Assembly (NCBI GenBank): GCA_039812375.1
Contig: JBDIAO010000087.1
Coordinates: forward strand, 1 to 11,010
Source: JAGOME01 sp039812375
GTDB taxonomy: Bacteria; Actinomycetota; Actinomycetes; Actinomycetales; Dermatophilaceae
Length of the DNA stretch: 11,010 nt
Direction of reading: 5' to 3'
In this document: positions 1 to 6,691 of the stretch, piece after piece
Layout: every line of letters starts with the position of its first letter
How positions within the stretch are numbered: position 1 is the first letter of the stretch
Notes under the pieces: model-generated
What the model saw: the letters and a program-made list of their open reading frames with translations, nothing else
Told to the model about the DNA's origin: nothing
Database searches by the model: none
Program-made: the position numbers and the translations under genes

Positions 1-8
1 ACCGGGCC

Positions 9-1739
9 CTACCCCTTGAGCCCGGGGAACATGTCGTCACGCCACTCGGCGCTTGCACCCGACGTGCCCGGCCCTGTCCCCTCGGCGGCAGCCCGGGCGA
101 GTTCCTCCTCGCGCTGGCGCAACTCGACGCGGCGAATCTTGCCGGAGATCGTCTTGGGCAGCTCGAAGAACTCGATCCGGCGCACCCGCTGCCAGGGCGC
201 GAGGTGCTCCCGGGCGTAGCTCAGGATCGAGCGTGCGGTCTCTGCGTCCGCCAGGTGCCCGGGTGCGAGCGCGATGTAGGCCTTGGGCACCGCGAGCCGC
301 ACCTCATCGGGGGCTGGCACGACAGCTGCCTCGGCGACGGCCGGGTGCTCGATGAGGACCGACTCGAGTTCGAATGGACTGATCTTGTAGTCACTGGCCT
401 TGAAGACATCGTCGGTGCGCCCGATGTAGGTGATGTACCCCTCGGCGTCCCGGGAGGCGACATCACCGGTGTGGTAGTGCCCCCCGGCCATCGCCTCGGC
501 ATTGCGCGCCTCGTCGTGCAGGTAGCCGGTCATCAGCGCGAGGGGTTCGGCGGACAGGTCCAGGCAGATCTCCCCCTCGCCGGCGCCCTGGACGGTTTCG
601 CCGGAGACCGGGTCGACGAGAACGACGGGCATGCCCGGCAGCGGCCGCCCCATGGAGCCTGGGCGGACCGGCAGACCCGGGGAGTTCCCCACTGATGCGG
701 TCGTCTCGGTCTGGCCGTAGCCGTCTCGCACCGTGAGCCCCCAGGCGCGCTGCACCTGCGCGATGACCTCGGGGTTGAGAGGCTCCCCGGCGCCGACGAC
801 CTCACGCAACGCACCGGGCCCATCGGAGAGGTCAGCGTTGATGAGCATCCGCCACACGGTCGGTGGCGCGCAGAACGTGGTGACACCGTTGTCCCGCAGC
901 ACCCTGAGCAGGGCGGCAGCGTCGAAGCGGGTGTAGTTGTAGAGGAAGACGGTCGCCTCAGCGTTCCAGGGGGCGAAGAAGCAGGACCAGGCGTGCTTGG
1001 CCCAGCCTGGACTGGAGATGTTGAGATGGACGTCCCCGGGCCGCAGGCCGAGCCAGTACATCGTCGACAGGTGGCCCACCGGGTAGCTCACCTGGGTGTG
1101 CTCGACGAGCTTTGGCCGGCTCGTCGTGCCGCTGGTGAAGTAGTAGAGCAGCGGGTCGGTCGGCGCGGTCCCCGGGTGCGGGGTCGGTGGGACGTCGCTG
1201 GCGTATGCCGCGAGCAGATTCGCCCAGCCGTCAGCCTCACCGATGCTGATCCGGCCGTACTCACCGGAAACGCCCTCGAGCTTGTAGGTGGCCTCAGCCG
1301 TGGTGATGACGAACCTCGCGCCGCCACGAGCTATCCGGTCGATGAGATCGCTCGGGCCCACCGCGGTTGTCGTCGGCATGATGACGGCGCCGAGCTTGAT
1401 GATGGCGAGCATGCAGTCCCACAGCTCGACCTGGTTGCCGAGCATGACGATCACCGGGTCTCCCTTGCCGACACCATGGGCGGCGAGCCAGGCGGCGACC
1501 CGGTCCGAGCGTGCAGCGAGCGCGTCGAAGCTCAGCGTGGTCGACGAGCCGTCCTCCTCGACGATGACGAGCCCATCCTCGTCGTTGCCCCGGGCGAAGG
1601 AGTCGAACCAGTCCACGGCCCAGTTGAACCGCTCCCCGACGTCGGGGAAGGTGAACTGGGCAGCAGCGACATCGGGATCGCTCCGCAGGGCGACGAGGTG
1701 GTCACGGGCTGCACGGAATGTCGCCGCTGCATCGGACAT
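9..1739 (-). CDS. AMP-dependent acyl-CoA synthetase, medium-chain (MACS/ACSM) type
   Basis: This enzyme activates a carboxylic acid to its acyl-CoA through an acyl-adenylate, in the cytoplasm. The 576-residue protein has the expected ANL-superfamily motifs in order: P-loop FTSGTTSRPK at about 201-210, the SSPGWAKHAW stretch at about 242-251 typical of MACS enzymes, DGYGQTETT at 339-347, HTGDVASRDAEGY at 423-435 with the YIGRTDD hinge at 438-444, and the catalytic lysine K534 in PKTISGKIRR. An open frame runs 80 codons further upstream, but that part is antisense-like composition over the neighbouring gene. The ATG at 1739 is chosen because GAGAGGA lies about 8 bases before it and the Suc_Fer stop codon ends one base before it. 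Translational coupling to the Suc_Fer gene is likely. The substrate is not readable from sequence; a medium- or branched-chain acid is the usual expectation. A weak 6-bp inverted repeat flanks the stop codon at the window edge. Confidence 0.93.
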   Translation of the reverse strand: MSDAAATFRAARDHLVALRSDPDVAAAQFTFPDVGERFNWAVDWFDSFARGNDEDGLVIVEEDGSSTTLSFDALAARSDRVAAWLAAHGVGKGDPVIVMLGNQVELWDCMLAIIKLGAVIMPTTTAVGPSDLIDRIARGGARFVITTAEATYKLEGVSGEYGRISIGEADGWANLLAAYASDVPPTPHPGTAPTDPLLYYFTSGTTSRPKLVEHTQVSYPVGHLSTMYWLGLRPGDVHLNISSPGWAKHAWSCFFAPWNAEATVFLYNYTRFDAAALLRVLRDNGVTTFCAPPTVWRMLINADLSDGPGALREVVGAGEPLNPEVIAQVQRAWGLTVRDGYGQTETTASVGNSPGLPVRPGSMGRPLPGMPVVLVDPVSGETVQGAGEGEICLDLSAEPLALMTGYLHDEARNAEAMAGGHYHTGDVASRDAEGYITYIGRTDDVFKASDYKISPFELESVLIEHPAVAEAAVVPAPDEVRLAVPKAYIALAPGHLADAETARSILSYAREHLAPWQRVRRIEFFELPKTISGKIRRVELRQREEELARAAAEGTGPGTSGASAEWRDDMFPGLKG

Positions 1740-1740
1740 G

Positions 1741-2664
1741 TCACGGGTCCTCTCGTTCGGTTCCTTCGATGACGCGGTACTCGGCCCGAGCCTGGGGCCC
1801 TTTCCCGCACGAGAGTGCTGCGGGCTCAAGGTCGACCCGCTCGACGTCGACCCATTCAGTCTCGCCCCCGGGGAGCTCGAAGACCACCCTTGCGTGTGAC
1901 TCATCGATGGCGACGGCGCCACCAACGAGAATCCCACCCGCTGCTTCGGGATGGTGGCGCATGGCCCACACGTGTGCAACCTGCTCCGGTGGGCTGAGCC
2001 GGGTCAGACCACGCAGCTGGTTCGGAGACGGCCGCCCCTCGCGGTGACCGGCGACCACCCGGGCCGCGTGGGCCTGGTCAAGGACCCCGTAGCAGGCGCC
2101 GTCAGGCAGCAGCAGCAGTGTGGCCGCGAATCGGTGACCACCCAGGTGGCTGCACTCCCACACCTCGTCAGGCCGCTGGCGGGACAGCAGGCCAGCGACC
2201 GGGCGGCCGCGAATGGCGCAGCAGGCGTCCCGCGTGCCATGGGTGCAGACGAGGACCAGGTCGGGCGCCTCGCCGGCCATCGGTCCGTTGACGTCGCCGA
2301 GATGGCGAGCCAGCGCGAGCAGGTCGGCCTCGCTGTCCCAGGTGCCGCTGGTCGAGAGCCCGGTGAGGGTGTCGACGACGAACCACACCTTGTGCCGACG
2401 CGGCTCGACCCGGCCAGGGCGGCGGATCAGGAGGACCTTGGCGGCGTGCGCCGCCGCCGATTTCGCCAGCTGCACGCCGAGCGGGCCCAAGAACGGCGGG
2501 GTGTCCATGGGCGTGCGCGCCCATGGACCCAGGTGCTCGATGAGCACCCAGCGTCGAGCCACCGGGGCAGTGCCGGCGGGGGAGTCCCCGCGGGCCCGCG
2601 CCGCGGCCGAGCAGCGTTCCGGGCCGGCATCCCCTCCACCCTGCGGGATCATCGGGACGATCAC
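1741..2664 (-). CDS. Sucrase/ferredoxin-like (Suc_Fer) family protein, probable [2Fe-2S] thioredoxin-fold protein
   Basis: The protein has about 307 residues if it starts at the GTG at 2664, or 303 if it starts at the ATG at 2652. It belongs to the Suc_Fer-like family, shown by CTHGTRDACCAIRGRP at about 140-155 and CSHLGGHRFAAT at about 171-182. The family includes yeast Apd1 and Aim32, whose [2Fe-2S] cluster is held by two Cys and two His. Here C140, C149 and the HxGGH histidines H173 and H177 are the corresponding candidate ligands. An N-terminal RCSAAARARGDSPAG block is also typical. The GTG start is preferred because it sits seven bases after a TAGAGT -10 box and no Shine-Dalgarno sequence precedes either start. 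The cellular role in bacteria is unknown; electron transfer or redox sensing is inferred from the fold. It is the first gene of a pair with the acyl-CoA synthetase, with one base between them. Confidence 0.85.
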   Translation of the reverse strand: MIVPMIPQGGGDAGPERCSAAARARGDSPAGTAPVARRWVLIEHLGPWARTPMDTPPFLGPLGVQLAKSAAAHAAKVLLIRRPGRVEPRRHKVWFVVDTLTGLSTSGTWDSEADLLALARHLGDVNGPMAGEAPDLVLVCTHGTRDACCAIRGRPVAGLLSRQRPDEVWECSHLGGHRFAATLLLLPDGACYGVLDQAHAARVVAGHREGRPSPNQLRGLTRLSPPEQVAHVWAMRHHPEAAGGILVGGAVAIDESHARVVFELPGGETEWVDVERVDLEPAALSCGKGPQARAEYRVIEGTEREDP

Positions 2665-2671
2665 ACTGTGG

Positions 2672-2700
2672 ACTCTAGCCACGCGGGGTGCTGACATCAG
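2672..2700 (-). promoter_or_regulatory. Promoter of the Suc_Fer / acyl-CoA synthetase pair, leaderless type
   Basis: On the minus strand a TAGAGT -10 box (2672-2677) is followed by seven bases and then GTG (2664-2662). The best -35 at 17-bp spacing is CTGATG (2695-2700), a weak match. The -35 side lies inside the first 22-bp tandem repeat. Confidence 0.5.
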
Positions 2701-2749
2701 CCACGCGGCGCGCCGACACCAGCCACGCGGGGTGCGGACAGCAGCCACT
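2677..2749. repeat. Three tandem 22-bp repeats plus a partial fourth, in a divergent promoter region
   Basis: Units lie at 2677-2698, 2699-2720 and 2721-2742, followed by AGCCACT at 2743-2749. The consensus begins AGCCACGCGGNGNGCNGACA. Unit 3 differs from unit 1 at two positions and unit 2 at four. The period is 22 bp, about two helical turns, and the array lies between two divergent promoters, so an operator array is possible. A family of dispersed intergenic repeats is the alternative. Confidence 0.8.
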
Positions 2750-2777
2750 CACCGCGCAGGCACCATATGCGGCGACG

Positions 2778-2783
2778 TAGGGT
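2778..2783 (+). promoter_or_regulatory. -10 box of the saccharopine-dehydrogenase-like gene, leaderless type
   Basis: TAGGGT is followed by seven bases and then the ATG at 2791. No convincing -35 is visible at 16-18 bp upstream. The spacing argues for the ATG at 2791 over the in-frame ATG at 2767, which lies upstream of this box. Confidence 0.5.
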
Positions 2784-2790
2784 CCGTGTC

Positions 2791-4044
2791 ATGACGCGTG
2801 AGCTCGACATCGTCCTCTTCGGCGCCACCGGATTCGTCGGTCGCCTCACCGCGCAGCACCTTGCCGAGCATGCCGGAGACGACGTGCGGATCGGCTTGGC
2901 CGGGCGCTCCCGCACTCGCCTGGAGCAGGTCCGGGCCAGCCTGCCCGCTCGTTGCGCGCAGTGGCCGCTCGTCGTCGTTGACGCTGCTGACGAGATCGCT
3001 GTGGGTGAACTCGCCGCGCGCACCGCGGTGGTGTGTACAACGGTGGGCCCCTACGCGAAGTACGGTCTGCCTCTCGTCGCCGCCTGCGCTGCCGCCGGTA
3101 CGCACTACTGCGACCTGACCGGCGAGGTGCTCTTCGTCCGGGATGCGATCGACCGCCACCACGACCAGGCGGTGTCCACGGGTGCCCGGATCGTCACATC
3201 GTGCGGCTTCGACTCGATTCCCTCAGATCTGGGGGTGCTCGTCACCGCCGACCAGGTGGCCGCCGACGGCGCCGGCACCCTCGGCGAGACCCTGCTGCAC
3301 GTGCGCAGGCTGCGTGGCGGGATCAGTGGCGGCACGATCGACTCGGCGCGGGAACAGGCCAAGGCCATGGCGGCTGATCCGGATCGGCGACGAATCGCAG
3401 CGAGCGGGCACAGCCTGTCCCCGGACCGTGACGCGGAACCACCGGCCCGTGCCCGGCCCCCGGCGCCGAAGAGTCCGGTCGGTGCGCTGGCCCAGCGCAT
3501 CCCGGCCCGGGTGGACCCGATCACCGGACGCTGGGTGGCGCCCTTCTTCATGGCCTCGCACAACACCCGGATCGTGCGTCGGAGCAACTCTTTGAGCCAG
3601 TGGTCCTACGGCCGGGACTTCCGGTACGACGAGGTCATGGACACCGGTCGCGGTGTCGAGGGCGCAGTCCGTGCCGGGCTCACCTCGCTTGCGCTCGCCG
3701 CGATCTTCGGAGGTATGTCGTTCGGGCCGACCCGCCGGGTCCTCGACCAGGTGCTGCCCAAGCCCGGCGAGGGTCCCAGCCCGGCACGGATGGCCAGGGG
3801 CCTGTTCGTCATGGAGATCGAGACGACGACCACGACCGGGGCGCGATATCGCACCCGCGTCGCGGCGCCATACGACCCGGGCTACTCCGGGACAGCGATC
3901 ATGCTCGGCCAGTCCGCACTGTGCCTGGCCCGGGACGACCTCACCTCCCCCGGGGGTGTCCTGACTCCGGCGGTCGCCATGGGGCAGGCGCTGGTGGACC
4001 GGTTGCGCCGCTTCGACTTCGCCTTCGTTCCGGAGCGTCTGTGA
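2791..4044 (+). CDS. Saccharopine dehydrogenase-fold oxidoreductase (trans-acting enoyl reductase-like)
   Basis: This is a 417-residue NAD(P)-dependent oxidoreductase. An N-terminal Rossmann domain starts with VLFGATGFVGR at about 8-18, followed by the AGRSRTRLEQ segment that often contacts NADP(H). The family signatures GPYAKYGLPLVAACAAAGTH and CDLTGEVLFVRD lie near 85-117, and TSCGFDSIPSDLG at about 133-145. These are hallmarks of actinobacterial proteins annotated as saccharopine dehydrogenase family or trans-acting enoyl reductases (Mycobacterium tuberculosis Rv2449c and Rv2953 type). True lysine-pathway activity is unlikely. By family it probably reduces a lipid-linked or acyl substrate, but the substrate is unknown. 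A longer frame starts at ATG 2767 (eight more residues, Arg-rich). The 2791 start is chosen for the TAGGGT-N7-ATG arrangement and because the Rossmann strand begins directly after it. The gene diverges from the Suc_Fer pair and ends just before a long hairpin. Confidence 0.88.
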   Translation: MTRELDIVLFGATGFVGRLTAQHLAEHAGDDVRIGLAGRSRTRLEQVRASLPARCAQWPLVVVDAADEIAVGELAARTAVVCTTVGPYAKYGLPLVAACAAAGTHYCDLTGEVLFVRDAIDRHHDQAVSTGARIVTSCGFDSIPSDLGVLVTADQVAADGAGTLGETLLHVRRLRGGISGGTIDSAREQAKAMAADPDRRRIAASGHSLSPDRDAEPPARARPPAPKSPVGALAQRIPARVDPITGRWVAPFFMASHNTRIVRRSNSLSQWSYGRDFRYDEVMDTGRGVEGAVRAGLTSLALAAIFGGMSFGPTRRVLDQVLPKPGEGPSPARMARGLFVMEIETTTTTGARYRTRVAAPYDPGYSGTAIMLGQSALCLARDDLTSPGGVLTPAVAMGQALVDRLRRFDFAFVPERL

Positions 4045-4067
4045 CGCCCGCCCGACCCTGACATCCG

Positions 4068-4127
4068 TCGAGTGAGGAGAACACGCCGCATCCGGATCTG
4101 CACTCTCGGCGTGTCCTCCTCATTCGA
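4068..4127. terminator. Long imperfect hairpin downstream of the saccharopine-dehydrogenase-like gene
   Basis: A 21-base arm at 4068-4088 pairs with 4107-4127 across an 18-base loop, with two mismatched positions. It begins 24 bases after the stop codon. There is no T-run, which is normal for high-GC actinobacterial terminators. It could instead be a mobile or regulatory dyad. Confidence 0.55.
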
Positions 4128-4170
4128 CTCAACAAGGGGCTCGGCGTTTCGGCTCAACAAGGGGCTCGGC
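4124..4170. repeat. Direct repeat of 22 bp, two copies, 25-bp period
   Basis: The copies are 4124-4145 and 4149-4170 and differ at one base. Both contain CTCAACAAGGGGCTCGGC. The first copy overlaps the right arm of the preceding hairpin. The 14-base segment GCTCAACAAGGGGC at 4152-4165 matches 13 of 14 bases of the acyl-CoA dehydrogenase promoter on the minus strand (8845-8858). Confidence 0.8.
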
Positions 4171-4320
4171 ACGACGGGCCTGTATGCCGTCAGCAGGTCC
4201 GGGATAGGCTCGTGACGTCGCGACGGATCGCACCACCAGTCAGATCCGACCCGGCGCCCGGCGGCATACTCGGCCCCGTGCCTGCCCGTGCGCCCGGTGA
4301 GGTGATGACCGACTCGATGT
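4171..4320 (+). promoter_or_regulatory. Leader region of the PNPOx-like gene; promoter not firmly identified
   Basis: This 150-bp stretch should hold the promoter of the gene starting at 4332. The only -10-like box of note is TAGGCT at 4205-4210, and it has no good -35. Two GGCATAC-type heptamers occur here (4182-4188 and 4263-4269). I see no ORF or structured RNA that I can support. Confidence 0.25.
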
Positions 4321-4331
4321 AGGAGGCGCCA

Positions 4332-4769
4332 GTGAGCGAGTACGAGCCCAGAAGAATGTCGGAAGAGGAGGCGTGGGAGATGCTCCATGCCCAAGAGTTC
4401 GGCCGGCTCGCCTTCCATCTCGCCGACGAGGTGCACATCACCCCGGTCAACTACGCCGTCGACGGAGAGCGACTCATCTTCCGCACTGCGGAGGGCAGCA
4501 AGCTTCTCGGGGTGACGATGAACCACGACGTCGCCTTCGAGATCGACGAGTACAACGACGAGCACGCGCGCAGCGTCATCGTCCGCGGCCGAGCGCACGA
4601 ACTGCGCGGTCACGAGGCCGAGGCCACCGACCAGCTGCCGCTACGACCATGGGTCGGCACGACAAAGGTGAACATCATCGCCATCGACGTCGACGAGATC
4701 TCCGGACGAGCCTTCCACCTGCAGAAGCCGTGGGCGACCATCATCCGCCACGCGACACCCGAGGAGTAA
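4332..4769 (+). CDS. Pyridoxamine 5'-phosphate oxidase-like split-barrel flavoprotein
   Basis: The 145-residue protein starts at GTG 4332, five bases after a perfect AGGAGG (4321-4326). It is a small FMN-type split barrel of the PNPOx-like / NimA-like group. Evidence is the N-terminal helix MSEEEAWEMLHAQEFGRLAFH (about 9-29), the barrel strand VHITPVNYAVDGERLIFRTA (about 34-53), the EGSKLLG segment (54-60) that in relatives contacts flavin phosphate, and a C-terminal IIAIDVDEISGRAFHL strand. Its length is normal for single-domain members. These proteins bind FMN, F420 or haem and usually reduce small molecules or are uncharacterised; true pyridoxine-phosphate oxidase activity is not implied. 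It is a single-gene unit, transcribed toward the SDR gene that ends at 4795, with a shared hairpin between them. Confidence 0.85.
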   Translation: MSEYEPRRMSEEEAWEMLHAQEFGRLAFHLADEVHITPVNYAVDGERLIFRTAEGSKLLGVTMNHDVAFEIDEYNDEHARSVIVRGRAHELRGHEAEATDQLPLRPWVGTTKVNIIAIDVDEISGRAFHLQKPWATIIRHATPEE

Positions 4770-4777
4770 GGGTCTCT

Positions 4778-4799
4778 GCTGGGGCCTGAGGCCCTCAGC
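4778..4799. terminator. Short bidirectional hairpin between convergent genes
   Basis: GCTGGGGCC (4778-4786) pairs with 4790-4799 with one bulged base and a TGA loop. It lies nine bases after the PNPOx-like stop codon and overlaps the last codons of the opposing SDR gene, so it could terminate both transcripts. Confidence 0.45.
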
Positions 4800-5550
4800 T
4801 GAGCCGACGGACCACCCGCAGCGGCAGATGTCGCATGGCGGTGCCGAGCGGAACCCAGGGCCACGCCGGGACCCGGGCAACCTGAGCCTTACGCTCGATC
4901 GCCGCGACAATCGAGCGCACACCGGTCTCGGTGTCGACCATGAACGGCAAGGGCTTGCCGATGTGCTCATTCATCTCCGAGCGGATGTAGCCGGGCAGGA
5001 CCGTCGTCACGGTGATGTCCAGGCCCGGCTCCCCGAGCATCTCGCTGCGGATCCCTTCACCGAGGTGCGCGACGAACGCCTTCGTCGCGGCATACACGGT
5101 CACCGACTTGGGCAGGCCCCGCATTGCCGACATCGACGAGATGAGCACGAGGTGGCCGCGCCGCTGGGCCCGGAAGACCTCCATCGCGGCCTCAGCCTGG
5201 GCCAGTGCCCCAATGACGTTGGTGTATGCCGTCTCCCGGTTCGCCGCGTAGCGCCCCGTCCCGACGGCGCCGCCCTTGCCCAGACCGGCACCGACGACGA
5301 CCCGGTCGAGGTGCCCGAAGTCGGCGGCGAAGGCATGCACAGCCTCGAAAACGGCGGCATCGTCGGTGACGTCGAGGGTGCGAGTCTCGACCCGGCACTG
5401 CGGGTGCGCAGCAAGGATCTGCGCTCGCAGCTCCTCGAGCCGCTGGGTGCGCCGGGCGCACAGCGCGAGATCCTCCCCCTTCGCGGCCAACTGGCGGGCG
5501 AGCTCGGCGCCGATGCCGCTACTCGCGCCGGTGATGAGGGTGACGGTCAT
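4795..5550 (-). CDS. SDR-family oxidoreductase, probably NADP(H)-dependent
   Basis: This is a 251-residue classical short-chain dehydrogenase/reductase. The cofactor loop TGASSGIG is at 7-14. ARR at 32-34 after the second strand favours NADP(H). The catalytic tetrad is N111 (TNVIG), S139 (ISSMS), Y153 and K157 (YAATK). The usual NAG motif after strand 4 reads VVVGAGLGKG (85-94), with glycine in place of asparagine. The ATG at 5550 is chosen over the adjacent TTG at 5553 because GGAGG lies six bases before the ATG. It is the last gene of the four-gene operon, 58 bp after the phosphotransferase. It has a C-terminal Arg/Pro-rich tail (PAWPWVPLGTAMRHLPLRVV) that may associate with membrane or lipid. 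In the inferred pathway it would reduce a ketoacyl or oxidise a hydroxyacyl substrate; the direction is unknown. Confidence 0.9.
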   Translation of the reverse strand: MTVTLITGASSGIGAELARQLAAKGEDLALCARRTQRLEELRAQILAAHPQCRVETRTLDVTDDAAVFEAVHAFAADFGHLDRVVVGAGLGKGGAVGTGRYAANRETAYTNVIGALAQAEAAMEVFRAQRRGHLVLISSMSAMRGLPKSVTVYAATKAFVAHLGEGIRSEMLGEPGLDITVTTVLPGYIRSEMNEHIGKPLPFMVDTETGVRSIVAAIERKAQVARVPAWPWVPLGTAMRHLPLRVVRRLS

Positions 5551-5568
5551 CAAGTGCCTCCGATGCGG

Positions 5569-5601
5569 GTGCTGACAGTGCTGGCGGTGCTGGTGCTGGC
5601 G
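5569..5601. repeat. Short GTGCTGGCG-type repeats in the spacer between phosphotransferase and SDR
   Basis: On the plus strand the spacer reads as GTGCTGACA, GTGCTGGCG, GTGCTG, GTGCTGGCG. These are imperfect 6/9-bp repeats. They fill most of the 58-bp gap inside the operon; I see no hairpin or promoter in it. Confidence 0.55.
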
Positions 5602-5608
5602 GTACGGG

Positions 5609-6691
5609 TCACTGGGCGTCGCCAGCGATCAGAGCGGTGCACTGGTGGTCGAGGTAGCGCACGACATGGTGGAACTCGCCGTACATCGGGTTGGTGGTCT
5701 GCCCACGGAAGAAGCGGTAGTAGATCTGCTGGGCGATGACCGCGAGCCGGAAGGCGCCGAAGACCTCATAGAAGCGCCACTGCTGCGCAGTGAGATCCAA
5801 ACCCATGGCGGTGCAGTAGTGCTCGACCACTTCGGCGCGGGTCCACATCCCGGGACTGTGGGTCGGCTGGCGCCGCATGGCCAGGAAGGCCGGTGGATCG
5901 TCAGCCTGCACCCAGTAGGCCAGCCCGGAGGCGAGGTCCATGAGCGGGTCGCCAATCGTGGCCATCTCCCAGTCCAGGACCCCGACAACCTGCGTCGGAT
6001 CGACCAGGGACAGGACGAGGTTGTCCAACCGGAAGTCGTTGTGGATGAGCACCTGGGTGGTATCCCCCGGTTGCTGGGCATCGAGCCAGGCCATCGTCGC
6101 CTCGAAGTCCGCGACGTCACTGGTCCGGGCAGCCCGCAGGCGCGTCGACCAGCCGCTGACCTGGCGGGCGACATACCCCTCGCCCTTGCCGAATCTGCTG
6201 AGCCCAACCGCGTCGACGTCGACCCGGTGCAACTCGACCAGGGTCTCGATCACGTTGCGACACAGCCTGCTAATCCCTTCGGGATCGAGACCGAGGTCTG
6301 GTGGCAGGTCGCGGCGCAGGATCGTGCCGACGAGGCGCTCCATGACATAGAACTGCGAGCCCAGGATGTCCTCGTCGGCACAGAACGCGACCATGGGAGC
6401 GACCTTGGAGAACACCGGGGCGAGCGCGGCCTGGATGTCGTGCTCACGGCGCATGTCGTGGGCGCCGCGAGCCTTGGTCCCGGTCGGGGGTCGACGCAGG
6501 ACGAGCTCGCGCCCACCGGGAAACGTCAGCAGGTAGGTGAGGTTGGAGGCGCCGCCGGGGAACTGCCGCACCTGCGGCATCCCCTCCAGGCCGGTGGGGT
6601 CGGTGGCCTGCGTTCGCAGCCAGCGGGCGACGACGCCGGCGTCGATGGCGTCCTCGCCGCGAACCGCCATGGGGGTAGAGGCGTCGCTCAC
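5609..6691 (-). CDS. APH-fold phosphotransferase of the ACAD10/11 N-domain / LvaA type
   Basis: This 360-residue aminoglycoside-phosphotransferase-fold kinase shows FPGGASNLTYLLTF at about 44-57 (nucleotide loop), VLRRPP at 64-69, MRREH at 80-84, the catalytic loop HNDFRLDNL at 217-225 (D219 as catalytic base), and the metal-binding VLDWEMATIGDPLMDLA at 238-254 (D240). The VLRRPP and DWEMATIGDPLMDLA versions are those of the acyl-CoA-linked subfamily, not antibiotic kinases. In Pseudomonas putida LvaA and in animal ACAD10/ACAD11 this domain phosphorylates 4-hydroxyacyl-CoA. The GTG start at 6691 overlaps the preceding SDR stop as GTGA and follows AGGAGG (6696-6701) by four bases. Its operon with the dehydrogenase supports the acyl-CoA role. 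No small LvaB-like partner is visible. The 4-hydroxyacyl substrate is an inference. Confidence 0.9.
   Translation of the reverse strand: MSDASTPMAVRGEDAIDAGVVARWLRTQATDPTGLEGMPQVRQFPGGASNLTYLLTFPGGRELVLRRPPTGTKARGAHDMRREHDIQAALAPVFSKVAPMVAFCADEDILGSQFYVMERLVGTILRRDLPPDLGLDPEGISRLCRNVIETLVELHRVDVDAVGLSRFGKGEGYVARQVSGWSTRLRAARTSDVADFEATMAWLDAQQPGDTTQVLIHNDFRLDNLVLSLVDPTQVVGVLDWEMATIGDPLMDLASGLAYWVQADDPPAFLAMRRQPTHSPGMWTRAEVVEHYCTAMGLDLTAQQWRFYEVFGAFRLAVIAQQIYYRFFRGQTTNPMYGEFHHVVRYLDHQCTALIAGDAQ

Noticed and set aside
2..25. Terminator after the acyl-CoA synthetase gene
   Set aside because: CCGGGC/GCCCGG is only a 6-bp stem enclosing the stop codon at the window edge, too weak to call in GC-rich DNA.
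1740..1979. 80-codon N-terminal extension of the acyl-CoA synthetase frame
   Set aside because: It overlaps the end of the Suc_Fer gene on the same strand in another frame, while ATG 1739 has its own ribosome binding site and one-base spacing from the upstream stop.
1951..2694. Plus-strand frame of 247 codons
   Set aside because: It is antisense to the Suc_Fer gene with its conserved CTHG and HLGGH motifs, and the composition is shadow-like.
2791..4044. Lysine-pathway saccharopine dehydrogenase
   Set aside because: Only the Rossmann fold is shared. The GPYAKYG and CGFDSIPSDLG motifs are those of the trans-acting enoyl reductase-like group, and there are no lysine genes nearby.
4124..4170. 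CRISPR array or phage attachment site
   Set aside because: There are only two repeat copies with a 3-bp gap, no spacers, no tRNA gene and no integrase nearby.
5609..6691. Aminoglycoside-resistance kinase
   Set aside because: The fold is shared, but the motif versions (VLRRPP, DWEMATIGDPLMDLA) and operon with an ACAD fit the acyl-CoA-linked subfamily instead.
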